Assembly: GCA_019648995.1 (NCBI GenBank)
Contig: BLXT01002128.1
Location: 173,858 to 197,297 of the forward strand
DNA: 23,440 bases
Source: Plakobranchus ocellatus
Lineage: Eukaryota; Mollusca; Gastropoda; Plakobranchidae
Reading direction: 5' to 3'
The notes under the pieces were generated by a model, which did not search any database, was not told the DNA's origin, and worked only from the letters and a program-made list of their open reading frames with translations. How positions within the stretch are numbered: position 1 is the first letter of the stretch; every line of letters begins with the position of its first letter. The translations under genes were made by a program, and so were the position numbers. Positions 9,643 through 19,403 of this stretch are shown here, one piece after another.

Positions 9643-10269
9643 GTGAGTGACAGATTCATGTTTTGATTAATGTACTTTAATATTGTGAAGATTGTCTCCT
9701 GTTTTAATAGTACGCCAAACCAAATTTTCATAATGACATGAGCAAATTATTTTCACCTTGAGCTTTTTTTAGCTTGAAAACCCATTTGATTTGGTGTATT
9801 TTACACAGCCGTAGCTTAAAAAACAAAAAAGTCGTGAATTTTGAAAATATTTTATTTTATGATTAGAATTTGTCCTATTATAACTAGTGCTTGAGAGCAT
9901 TTTTCAAAGAGTGTAACTTTCAAAATATGTGTTTGACAATCACGAAATTCACTCTGTGCTGAACAAAGTCAACAAAGATAATGCTCAATTTTTTTCTGTG
10001 ACACTGACAGTTACAATTTTGTAGATATTGATGCATAAAGTGGCCTCAAAAGATAAATTAGTGTTTTCTAGCAGAATCTGGATTGTTCGGGTTTGCTATC
10101 ATTTTTTTTAAAGACCCATAAAATCACTCCATCAACATCAATAAATTTGATGAACATGAAACCTTACATCAAGTTTATGATTTTAGGAAAAAATAATGAT
10201 TTGTGTGCTAAATGACTAATTATTCTAGTATTTTCAATAACTTGACCTATGTTCATAAGACTGCCGTAT

Positions 10270-10328
10270 CAAATTAAAGAGCAGTATTGTCCATAGGCTT
10301 AACTCTAATGATGCTGCTCTTTAATTTG
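10270..10328. repeat. Perfect 15-bp inverted repeat, 29-nt loop
   Basis: CAAATTAAAGAGCAG at 10270-10284 is the exact reverse complement of CTGCTCTTTAATTTG at 10314-10328. The arms could pair as a hairpin in the pre-mRNA or be the termini of a very small palindromic element. The pairing does not extend outward beyond the arms. Confidence 0.9.
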
Positions 10329-11899
10329 TTAGGGCAGAATTTACCCCCATCTCCAATGAACAGTAAAAAGGAACTAAAAGAAAAGCCAAAATCAGGCAAA
10401 AAAAAATAAGGTTGTTAAAGTAGGCTAATGGTGTATAGAATATTAATATAACATGTCCTAATCCAAATTTATTTATCTTTCTAATGATAAAACTTAAAAG
10501 TCACCAAAAAAAAATTATGGAATAACATCTAGCATGTGAAAGTAGGCGAAACAGTTAAATGCTACACATTGAAAGTGACACAGTAGACCTAGATAAGGTT
10601 CCTGGATCTAGATTTCTAAATTAGTCTTATTTCTGTGGGCTTTTCAACTCCCAATATATATAATCTTGAAGAAATAACAGGTTTTGAATAGAAACATGTG
10701 TAGATTTTTATATTGAGATGAGATTGATGGTCCAGAACTCAAGTCAAGAATGGCATCAAATGCAGAGTGTAATTGTATTTTAAGCACATGTCTACAGATG
10801 TTGCTGAGAGTAATCATGACTGATGACATCATATCAAGCACTCTGTGGCATCAATCAATGATCAACTCACACATCATTTCTAGTAGTGTGGCTTAATTTT
10901 CTTTTTTTAAGCCTGGTTGGGCCGTATATAACTTATTTTCATGAAATTTAAATATGTTGTGAAGGGATGAGTGCTCTTTACGATATTTAGATGTCTTCTG
11001 TAGGTCAATAATAAAGCAGACCTGCCAACTTTCTGTTTTCGCCAGGAAAAATTCCATTGAATGCCCATGAATTCCTTTTTCCGGGCTGCCTCGCTAAAAT
11101 CCCGCTCAGTTGTCCCGATGGACGGGAAAAAATTATCTCGTTTTATCCGCTGGATCCATGCGATATCTAGCGACGTCTACTCTTTACCTTTTTAAATAGC
11201 ATTGAACATTTTTAAATTACTATCGACATAACCCAAGTATCCAATTTGCAGTCCATAATGTTTATTCAACACTGTGCATAAAGATCCCTAGCAGCTTCTG
11301 TGTTATTGATATGTCATGGTGCTATATGCAGACATGCCGGCATTATGCTTTAGGCGTAATTCATCCCGCCAATGGGGAAAATTTTACACTTTGGCTGTTT
11401 ATCTATAGGCTTGTGCTTTTGTTTCATTTTGTGCGATTTTCTTTCCATTCATGTGGGCAATAGATCAAAGAAATCAAAGGTTGGTTTCTGGGAGTTGCAG
11501 CCCGACCTTCTAGTCAGCCCCAGATCAAAGTAATTTGAGATGCTGGCAATGTCTAGTTTTGACACCATATGAATGGTGATGAGCGTACAAACTGCCAGAC
11601 ATTTACAAAAACTAACTTAATATCGCATTTTTTCATAATACATTCATCTTATAAATAATAGCTAAGATGTTTTGTGCTAGTTTTACTTTGAAAAATCCTA
11701 TTAGATCTGCATGCCAAGTGATAACTATATCTTATGCACTGAAGCCTAGCCACCTTACCATCCAATCTAAACTCTCTCTGTCTCAGTCTTTTCTTAAATT
11801 ACTCAGTTTTAAAAATGTTATTTTCCTCTTCTTTAGTTGTTAGTGTCGATACGGAATTTTTTTTTTCTTGTTAGGTAATGTTCTGATGTTTTCTTTGTC

Positions 11900-11902
<3 letters not shown>

Positions 11903-11960
<58 letters not shown>
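11903..11960. repeat. (CT)n microsatellite
   Basis: A perfect run of 29 CT dinucleotide units, broken at 11961 by G. It lies inside the transposon and leads into the minisatellite that follows. The open frame across it encodes only Ser-Leu repeats and is not a gene. Confidence 0.95.
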
Positions 11961-11963
<3 letters not shown>

Positions 11964-11984
11964 CTGTCTCCCCCACCCTCCCTC

Positions 11985-12119
11985 TCTCTCTCTCTCTGTT
12001 TCTCCTTTTATCACTCTGAGTGTCCCTCAGTAATTCTCACTCTTTCTTTCTTTATTTCTCTCTCTCTCTGTTTCTCTTTTATCACTCTGTGAGTATCTCT
12101 CAGTAATTCTCACTCTTTC

Positions 12120-12150
<31 letters not shown>

Positions 12151-12235
12151 CGTTTCTCTTTTATCACTCTGTGTGTGTCTCTCAGTAATTCTCACTCTTT
12201 CTCTCTTTTTTTTCTTTCTCTCTCTCACTCTCTCT
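11985..12235. repeat. CT-rich minisatellite, three units
   Basis: Three units share CTGTTTCTCTTTTATCACTC and CTCAGTAATTCTCACTCTTTC. The word ATCACTCT starts at 12010, 12081 and 12163, so the units are spaced 71 and 82 bp. Variable CT runs separate them. It probably arose by slippage from the adjacent CT tract. Confidence 0.85.
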
Positions 12236-12429
12236 CGATCTAGGCAATATCAAGATCCAGGACATTTCTAATTTTGCTACACTCTTAATTTTGTTTCTTG
12301 ATGTGTAATCAAAATTTGATAATGGTCCTAGAGATCTAATTTAGGCTTTAGTCAAGGCTTAACCCATGAATACTTTGAAGTCGACATGACTTGCAGGGAT
12401 CTCTCATCTCTGTAATTTCAAATAGAGCC

Positions 12430-12450
12430 AAAAAAAAAAAAAAAAAAAAA
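12430..12450. repeat. 21-base poly(A) run
   Basis: An uninterrupted A run lies inside the transposon. There is no recognisable retroelement body directly 5' of it, so I do not call it a retroposon tail. Confidence 0.9.
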
Positions 12451-13214
12451 TCCATGTTTTCTTTTATTTAATATATAATTAATGGGTCACAATTTTAAGC
12501 CTTACTGAGATTCTGCAGACCTGTCTCACATAGATTTTCTTTTGTTTTTCATGTAACCCTTTATTGAATAAGCTAGATTTTGAATTTTGTACACTGTAGT
12601 GCACCTTTAAAAAAATTCACCATCCAGGCCCTTTAGAAGCCTTCAGGTCTTTAAAGCTTGATAAATGGTGATATTATTGGAACTAATGGCAGTGAGTAGG
12701 GAGATACTTTCTTGCATCTTTTAGAGTCGAAAATGCATTAATTATCCTTTGATATTATACTTAAATGTTATGGATTGTCTATGGTCGAGTATATATAGTG
12801 TAATACAGTTTATTCATGCGCATTTAATTGTATACTGGCATATTCCTGTGAGACTTTCTAAATTCCTGTGAGTAGAGGTGAATATTCTGTGAGAACATTT
12901 TGGGGTTGGCAGGTCTGAATAAAGATAATACAACCTTGGAAAGTTTTCTTGTGAGAAATTTTAACTGAAAATGATGAGTTATCTTGGCCATTTTTTATAC
13001 GAAACAAAAGCTAAGCCTTTTTACTGTTTCGATCAATCAAGAATATTGTAGTTTTTGCCATACAGAAAACCCACAACGTTATTAAACATGACGACCTCTT
13101 CAAATCAGTGCAGCTAGCTGTTTTTATTTGACACTGTTGGCCTTACACCAGTTAAATTCATGCTTTTATTTTTAATGCTAAAATTTCTTCAACTTTTACA
13201 TTTTTTACATCAAA

Positions 13215-13410
13215 TTGAAGATGGAAAAAGGCTGTAGGTTTGCAAACCCAAAAGTAAAAAGCTGGGGCTTGAAGACAAAATAAAAATAGGAGTCATGACC
13301 TCGATGTGTCTGGCCCCTTAGAGTGTCAGAAGTTCAGGGCCAAAACACTTACCTAAGGAAGTTTCTTCTCTGAAAACTCTTTCTGCCTGGCTCTCACATG
13401 AGTATTTCCA
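13215..13410 (+). repeat. SINE-like direct repeat, copy A
   Basis: Aligns by eye over about 200 bp with copy B at 16738-16975. Shared segments in order are a box B-like AGGTTTGCAAACCC, AAAAGCTGGGGCTTGAAGAC, AGGAGTCATGACCT, AGTGTCAGAAGTTCA and the CTCTCACA block. Copy A lacks about 17 bp that copy B has after its A-rich stretch. This may be a dispersed SINE, or the 3' untranslated part of a LINE family whose other member lies downstream. Confidence 0.65.
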
Positions 13411-13419
13411 CCAAAACAT

Positions 13420-14529
13420 GGCATGTTTATTGACTTCCGAGAATAGGCCAAAGAAAGACACTTGGAGAGACAGGGGACTGTGGGAAAGACTAGATCCAGG
13501 AGCCTCGTGGACCAGCACCCCCTGGCTTCTTAATATTCGCTATAAAAACCAAAATGAGAAATACTCCTATGATCCACCAAAAGGGGGAGAGTATAATAGA
13601 TCAACTGATGCCTCTTTGATTACCACTAGGAATGTGCAAAGATCTTTAGATTTGATCAACAGACCATGGACTATTTATTTACCTGCAATAGAAGATTCTC
13701 TACCAAAAGGCATGAAGATCACAGGACAAAGATGAAATGTCTAGATACATACTTGCAATGCAGCCCGCACTTGTTGCAGGCAACTCAAAAATTCTCGATG
13801 GATGGCGCCCGCAACCCTTGCGGTTCTTTACGGCTCTATAACACCTATAATAATCGCACAAAGAACTCACCGTCTCAACATTATTACCCCCGGGACCATT
13901 TCTTCGTCAGTGTTCTGAATCGCATTTTTGTCATTGTGGAACCCTTTTTTTTTTATAAAATAATTTAGAACGTGTGTTGCAGAACCGAAAGCCAGCCCAG
14001 AATTAGTGAAATCTGTGAGGTAGATGGAGATCTGGATCTAGGTCTTATGCGATTATGGCCTTGAATAGTCTGGGTTTTTTTTTTTTGTTTTTTTTAGACG
14101 AATCTGGAGAAGAATTTTCTGATGGTGATGTAGAGTTTTTTACTAGTAGAAAGTCGCAATGATTCCAATAATGACCTAGATCTAGATCCAGATATAGTGT
14201 AGATCTAAGAAACGCTCAGAGTAGTAGATCTAGTAGCACCAAATCAAAACCAAAACAAAAAAAAAAAAAACGAGCACAACCAGGTGATTTCAGTCTAGAT
14301 ATCTAGATCTAAATAAAATCCATAGAGGTCAAAAGCATGTTTATTTATTTTTGTGTGTTCTGACCTGTTTACTGTATCTTTCATGGGTTTCAGAAAATTT
14401 GTATCCTTTTTGTAAAAAACATACAAAAACAACTTATCAAGGTAGCTGAATAAAAAGTGTTGTAATTAACAGATCTAAAAATAAATTTTATGTATCCAAA
14501 TTTTTAGAATGATTGTTTCATTACCTTTT
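13420..14529. other. Unassigned stretch between repeat copy A and the RT element
   Basis: No gene is recognised. Open frames at 13418-13735 and 13666-13968 match no family I know and have no supporting splice context in the receptor's phase. About 13775-13930 is noticeably richer in CG than its surroundings. From 14010 to 14320 the words GATCTA and TCTAGATC are dense. It may be relic mobile DNA, perhaps older 5' sequence of the downstream LINE. Confidence 0.4.
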
Positions 14530-16675
14530 CTTAGACCAATCTCACTGCTCAGTGTAGAGGGGAAAATCTTCTTCTCAGTCATAGCATCATGCCTGTCAAA
14601 ATACCTCACCAAGAATGGCTACGTGAATATCTCTGTGTAGAAAAGGGTCTTCAATTAGTCTCGGGCCGTCTTGAACACACCACAATGATTTGGGAAGCCA
14701 TTCGAAGAGCTACATGGGGAAAATGCAACCTGGATGTTCTTTGGTTGGACCTTGCGAACACATATGGCTCTTTACTGCACCAAATGATCCAGCAAGCTCT
14801 AAGAATCCAAAGAATATGTGTGTAATGCTTGAAGACTACTGCAATGAATTTAAAATGATGTTTTCAATTGAGAGATACACAACAGACTGGATAAACTTGG
14901 AGGTTGGCATTGGTATGGGTTGCATAGTATCCCCAATCTTGTTTGTCTTGGCCATGGAAGTTATCCTCAGAGCAGCAGAGGGAGGTGCGAGTCCAGCAGA
15001 CCTCGGCAGTGGATGACACAATGGTGTCCCTGAAGTGAAGACTTTCATGGACGACACTACGATCCTGTGCTCCAAGGAAAACAAGACCTGCAGAATGCTA
15101 GTTCAGCTAGACACTCTAATGAACTGGAGCAGAATGAGTTTCAAGCCAAAGAAGTGTTGAAACCTGTTCATAAGAAAGACAAGATAGATGAAGATGTCTG
15201 CTTCAAAGAAACCAGTCAAAATATACCTAGGATCAGCCAAGAGCCTTGGAAGATGGTATGACTCATCCCTGAAAGACACCAAGTGTGGATCTGAAGCTTT
15301 AGAGCAAGCTTCAGTGGGTCTGCAAGCTACAGACAACTGTGGCTTGCCAGAAAAATTTGGTGTCTTCAGTTTATGCTTATCCCAAAGCTCATGTGGCCAT
15401 TTATAGTATACGAGATCAGCACCTCAACTGTAGAATCCATAGAAGCCAAAATAAACATGTTCACAAGAAAGTGGTAGAGGTCCCATCCTGTCAAACAGAT
15501 GTTGCCATGTACTGCTGTGAAGTCTGTAGTTGAAGAGTACAAGTGCGGAAAAGCTAGACTAGTGACTATGCTTGAAGTTCAGAGGACTAAGCAGTGAGAT
15601 CTATTCAGCCCAATCTAAGAACTGGCAGAAAATGGAAAGTTGACAAGGCAGTTAATCAAGCAAAAGAGGGCCTGAAAATGAAAGAGGTAATGGGTCTCGT
15701 TTGGACTGAAAGGAAAGGACTGGGATCAGAGAGAGTGAAGTGGTGGTAAAAAAACAGAAGGAAAAGAGATATGATAATTGAAGAGATAAGACTCAAGGAG
15801 GCTTCTAAGCGAATGCAAGAAGCAATTCAGCAATATCAACAGGGACATTGAACAAGCTGGGAAAGTGCATTACACAGATCTGGCACATGAAATGAGATCT
15901 GGCACATGGCGCCATCAGAATTGGCTTCCTTATTGGAACTTTATATGATTTGGTGCTATGGAGAATGAAAGATGATCCCACATACCAACTGTGCCAAGGC
16001 AAGCAGACAGCAGAACATTTTCTCAGTTCCTGTGAAGTAACTCTTAAGCCAGGGCAAATACACTTAGTGACACAACAGTGTTATCAGAACTTGCTATAGC
16101 AATATGTGACGCAAAAGGTCTGTCCATCCAACCGAAAGACAAGGGCATTTGTGTTCACATCAGATGGAACCAAATCGTGGTGTAAAAGTGCCACTGGAAT
16201 GAGGAAGAGCTTACTGGATGGGAATTTTCAGCCTATCTCCCTAGACTGAACAAACATCCTAAAGTCATCCAAGGCACAGGAAAGAGGCCTGACATTGTAT
16301 TCCATTCAAGTACTACTCGACAGATCATCATAGTAGAACTCACAGTACCATACGAGAGTAGAAGAAAAGAGGTAAACGCATATGACAGAGAAATTACAAG
16401 GACTTGAACAAGGATTGATTGATTGATTGATTATCGGTATAACCAGTCCACCATTAAGCGGTGATCTCAGGACTTGAGCAAGGAGCAGGAAAAAGCTGGA
16501 TTCAAATCCCAGATATTGCCTATAGAGGTTGGCGCTAGGGAACACCAGCCTACGACCTCTCCATCAATGACCAGAGAAAAACCAAAGCTCTGGAAGCACC
16601 AGCTGAAACTGCCAAAAATAGCTCCAGATGGAGCTGGAGTAGAAGGAATTGGCAGTTACTTCATAAATAATTAGT
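14530..16675 (+). pseudogene. Decayed LINE: reverse transcriptase plus restriction-like endonuclease
   Basis: A 5'-truncated, frameshifted retroelement. Translated pieces in order: R-P-I-S-L-L at about 14537 (RT start); W-L-D-L-A-N near 14750 (catalytic Asp region); G-I-G-M-G-C-I-V-S-P-I-L-F near 14910-14945; F-M-D-D at 14044+1000, that is 15044-15055 (the catalytic YxDD-type motif); K-S-L-G-R (thumb side); a Cys-Cys-His-Cys knuckle near 15985-16035; then P-D at 16288-16293 and V-E-L-T-V-P near 16333, with P-I-E-V-G near 16519, a PD-(D/E)xK endonuclease. Several changes of frame and stops show it is dead. RT followed by this nuclease is the layout of R2/NeSL/CRE-type non-LTR elements. I cannot fix the clade. 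A LINE-tail insertion at 16414 splits the nuclease domain. Confidence 0.82.
16399..16483 (-). mobile_element. ~55-bp LINE 3'-tail insertion with target duplication
   Basis: The text at 16414-16468 is the reverse complement of the 3' tail of the LINE at 19750-21428, more than 90% identical by eye, including the ATTG/CAAT repeat. AGGACTTGAACAAGG at 16399-16413 and AGGACTTGAGCAAGG at 16469-16483 flank it. The last may share AGG with the LINE end, so the target duplication is 12-15 bp. It is an extremely short, 5'-truncated insertion into the older RT/endonuclease element. Confidence 0.85.
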
Positions 16676-16689
16676 TTCCTCCAACTATA

Positions 16690-16975
16690 TCGAGCGTCCT
16701 TGGCACAATCTTCAAAATGTTTGGAAAAGTCGCCACAGTTAGAAAAGAAATAGGTTGTGGGTTCAAAGCCGAAAAAGAAAAAGCTGGGGCTCAAAGACCA
16801 AAAAAACAAAAAAAAAAAGAGGTAGCAGAGGGACACCTAGGAGTCATGACCTTGGGTGGCCCGGCCCACTTACAGTGTCAGAAGTTCAAGGGGGAAACGC
16901 TTGCCTAAAGTGGGTTTCTCTCTTAAAGACTCTCTGCTGCCTTCTCTCACACAAGTGCTCTCTACCAAGGAAGCT
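16690..16975 (+). repeat. SINE-like direct repeat, copy B
   Basis: Lies directly downstream of the decayed LINE. It carries a box B-like GGGTTCAAAGCC at about 16760, AAAAGCTGGGGCTCAAAGAC, AGGAGTCATGACCT, AGTGTCAGAAGTTCA and a CTCTCACACAAG block, all in the same order as copy A at 13215-13410. A box A upstream is weak. It could be a tRNA-derived SINE or the LINE's own 3' untranslated region. The short open frames here are not genes. Confidence 0.6.
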
Positions 16976-17239
16976 CTTCTTTCATTTGATACCAATTGTA
17001 AAGACAATACTAAATTTGAATGTCGGACTTTTTGAAGCAAAGGTCCACCACATTAAGTGTTTTCCCGCACCACTAGCAGCTGTGGGGCTGGTTTAGTGTA
17101 CATGGTTTTCAGTGTTTTTGATGCCTTTTGATTTTTGGGTTTTTTGTGTCCTTTAGCTACTATTGCTGTAATGGTATTATCACTTTTTATTGATGTTGTT
17201 CAACTGACTTTTCTTGCCAAGGCATAAAAAATCATAGCC

Positions 17240-17380
17240 TTTGGTATTGTTGATGATGGTGCAATGCCTGCCCCATTGAGGAGTCTAGTATCACAGCTTC
17301 CTTAGGATTGTGTTGGTGTTGTTGCACTGCTTGCCTTTGTTACTGTTAGGGAGTCTATTGTCACAGCTTGCTTCAGGCTT
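17240..17380. repeat. Diverged ~72-bp tandem duplication
   Basis: Two copies carry TTGTTG, then TGC-CTGCC/TTGCC, then GGAGTCTAGTATCACAGCTT and GGAGTCTATTGTCACAGCTT, followed by CCTTAGG and GCTTCAGG. The second block starts about 69 bp after the first. A local intronic duplication with no apparent function. Confidence 0.6.
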
Positions 17381-17631
17381 GATGGTTTTTCTTTTTTTTC
17401 AGTTGAAGGCATATTAAAAGGCTAGGTAAGGCTCTTGGATCAGGCCAAATCACTTTTAAAGAAGTTCAAACTAGTCAGAGAAATTTTTTCCAGGAATATT
17501 TCACAAACTTGGTAATTCTTTTCTTTTAAGTAATGTAAAATCAGTCAATTTTTTTTCTTTCTTGCTCTGCATTTTTTTTCTCCTGAGTATGGAATTCGTT
17601 TTTTTTTTTTTGTTTTGGTTTTTTGATGCAG

Positions 17632-17836
17632 GATGTTAAAAAGGAGGCACAGAATGGCATTATTACACATATCTCTTTTTGGGTGAATGGAAAGTTTCAA
17701 CAGAAAAACATCTTCAGTAGGTACTCCGCTTCACTGAAGATTACATGCGGAGAAGTCTCTTTGCAGTTACGTGCTCATAATGCTGCTGGTTTCTCACTTG
17801 TGCCCTCAACATTAATCATACCATCTGTAGAACTGG
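17632..17836 (+). CDS. Exon 7: second half of D4 (FNIII)
   Basis: The acceptor GATGCAG ends at 17631, preceded by a long T tract, phase 0. The donor GTAAGT at 17837 leaves G, phase 1. Residues 291-358. It continues the B strand of exon 6 with N-G-I-I-T-H-I-S-F-W-V-N-G (strand C, the usual N-G-x-I turn of FNIII domains). It then has L-K-I-T-C and S-L-Q-L-R-A-H-N-A-A-G-F-S (strand F-G), whose R-A-H-N-A-A-G is the most typical FNIII text in the window, and ends T-L-I-I-P. The following E-L-G links to D5. Length and layout agree with gp130 D4. Confidence 0.92.
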
Positions 17837-18562
17837 GTAAGTGATGTCTGTGTGAGATGCTTCTTGCATGAGGCAGATATTCATTTAATTTTATTTTTTT
17901 TGTTAGCGTCAGATGTTGTCGTTTTTGGTCATAATAGATAGTAAATAGTTTATTCAGATGAAAACCCATGAAAATAACCTTTAATATTGTAGGAGTAATT
18001 TTGAATTCTGAGGTTTTAGTTAACTTTTCAGCATTTGACAAGGGTTTTATGAATGACTGAGATGAAAGTTTGATTGTGAAACAATATCTCCCTATGTCAG
18101 GCAAAATTTTACTGTTACTATTAATTGTGAATGCTTTCTTCATCAAAGGCAGATTGTGTAGCCCTTTCTAACTTTTTGCCTTTATGAAGATTAGAAAAAA
18201 ATGAAGCAAAATAATTACAGACAGTAAATGATTAATATTAGAAAACATTTTAATTTGAATAATAGGCACACGTTAAAATTAACAATTTTCTCATTGTCTC
18301 AAATTAATAAGTAGAAAAATTGATGGTGCACAATTCCTCTTTTTTTTTTTTTAATTCATAATTCAAACAAAATACTTTGATTTTTATGACTGTCTTTGAA
18401 TCACTTCTAGTGGATTCTTCTGCTATTTTGTCCATAACATTAATCTGTCTCTAATTCATTAATTTGTGTGTCCTCTCAATTCAAATTTCTTTTTGTGTGT
18501 GTGTGGGGGGGGGGAGACTATGCTTCACCTCTATTCTAACGATGAATTTTTTTTCCCTCCAG
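17837..18562 (+). other. Intron 7 (phase 1)
   Basis: A 726-bp intron with donor GTAAGT and acceptor TTTTTTTCCCTCCAG ending at 18562. It contains a (GT)n and 10-G run at 18494-18514 just upstream of the acceptor tract. Nothing else is seen. Confidence 0.75.
18494..18514. repeat. (GT)n followed by a 10-G run
   Basis: GTGTGTGTGTG leads into ten consecutive G, ending at 18514, about 50 bases before the exon 8 acceptor. G runs near splice sites can bind hnRNP H-type factors in animals. Whether this one matters is unknown. Confidence 0.9.
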
Positions 18563-18732
18563 AGGTCCCATTAGTGCTGCATGAAACTTTCTCAGTGGAA
18601 GTGACAAGGGAAGCCAATCTCACCACTGAACTGCATGCTGTATGGCAAACACCAGGTGAAGAGGAAGCCTCTGCCTGGGGTAAAGCCACTGTCTTCTGGT
18701 GCCTTGGAAAATGGCTGAAAAAACAGTGCACA
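18563..18732 (+). CDS. Exon 8: first half of D5 (FNIII)
   Basis: The acceptor is a pyrimidine tract ending CTCCAG at 18562. The phase-1 join (G|AG) gives G-E-V-P. The donor GTGAGC at 18733 is phase 0. Residues 359-415. The B strand is L-H-A-V-W-Q-T-P, and the C strand A-T-V-F-W-C-L-G-K-W. N-L-T is a glycosylation candidate. The cysteine in F-W-C and the final Q-C-T recall the W-C...C pair found in D5 of gp130 and LIFR, where strand C carries a cysteine after tryptophan. The choice between the overlapping AG dinucleotides at 18561-18564 is fixed by phase. Confidence 0.86.
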
Positions 18733-19403
18733 GTGAGCTTTTTTTTTTTCCTTTTGTTTAGTAAGGATAAGAATGTGTTAAAGGAACATTTTTGTTAATT
18801 TTTTATTTTTATGATACCATTCTGTGCATTTTATGCTATCAAAACTGCCACAAACACCTTGCAATTGATTTGATTCTGTTTGTGTGCCCATTTGCTGAGC
18901 ACTCTTTTTTGGAAATCAGTTTTATTAAAATGTGAGCTCTAAGTTGTGAAATCAATTCCTATTGAAGTGGATGGCGCTGTATTTATATTTTGCCAAGATA
19001 TTAGAACTGTCAGTTTTAAATCAATTGTCTTTTCTTTCAAATCATTGTTTGAAAATGGGATTGCACTTTCAATGATTGTTTCTTAAATCATTCATTTCAA
19101 GTTGTTGATTTATGAAAGCCAATTTAAAAAATTACAACTTTTTTTAGCAAAGTTTTTTTCTTCTTTATCTGAAGTATTCATTTCTTTAAGACACTGTTTT
19201 TCTTTCCTTTCATTGTTGTAAAGTTTTTGCCAAGATTTTGATTGAAATTTTTTTTTCTGTCTGAAGTTTCTTTAATATATGCTTCCATAATTATTGGAGA
19301 AATTATTTTGTAGGTTGATTTTCACTTGTTTCAAAATTTTGCAATGCTTTTATTTTTGAGATATAGAAATTTGCATGAATCTTTTCAATATACCTGACTT
19401 TAG
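18733..19403 (+). other. Intron 8 (phase 0)
   Basis: A 671-bp, very T-rich intron with donor GTGAGC and acceptor ACCTGACTTTAG ending at 19403. No element or exon is recognised inside. Confidence 0.75.

Larger units (their letters stand above)
11017..12917. mobile_element. Non-autonomous DNA transposon with TIRs and 7-bp target duplication
   Basis: The left end CAGACCTGCCAAC at 11017-11029 is the exact reverse complement of GTTGGCAGGTCTG at 12905-12917. AATAAAG immediately precedes the left end (11010-11016) and immediately follows the right end (12918-12924), as a target-site duplication would. The length is 1901 bp with no transposase frame, so it is non-autonomous. The right subterminal region has three repeats of ATTCYTGTGAG, a usual place for transposase-binding motifs. 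The CAG start resembles hAT elements, but hAT duplications are normally 8 bp, so the superfamily is uncertain. It has gained a CT microsatellite and a 21-A run. Confidence 0.82.
9643..17631 (+). other. Intron 6 (phase 0), 8 kb, rich in mobile elements
   Basis: The donor is GTGAGT at 9643 and the acceptor GATGCAG ends at 17631. From 9643 to 11016 there is no element except a hairpin at 10270-10328. Then come the transposon at 11017-12917, SINE-like copy A, an unassigned stretch at about 13420-14529 with a CpG-rich patch and many GATCTA words, the RT/endonuclease LINE, SINE-like copy B, and a ~72-bp duplication near 17240-17380. All of it splits D4 between its B strand and the following strands. 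Confidence 0.8.

Noticed and set aside
11868-12092. Open frame of Ser-Leu repeats
   Set aside because: It is the translation of a CT microsatellite and minisatellite.
13418-13968. Open frames of 105 and 100 codons
   Set aside because: No family resemblance, not in phase with receptor exons, and they lie between mobile elements.
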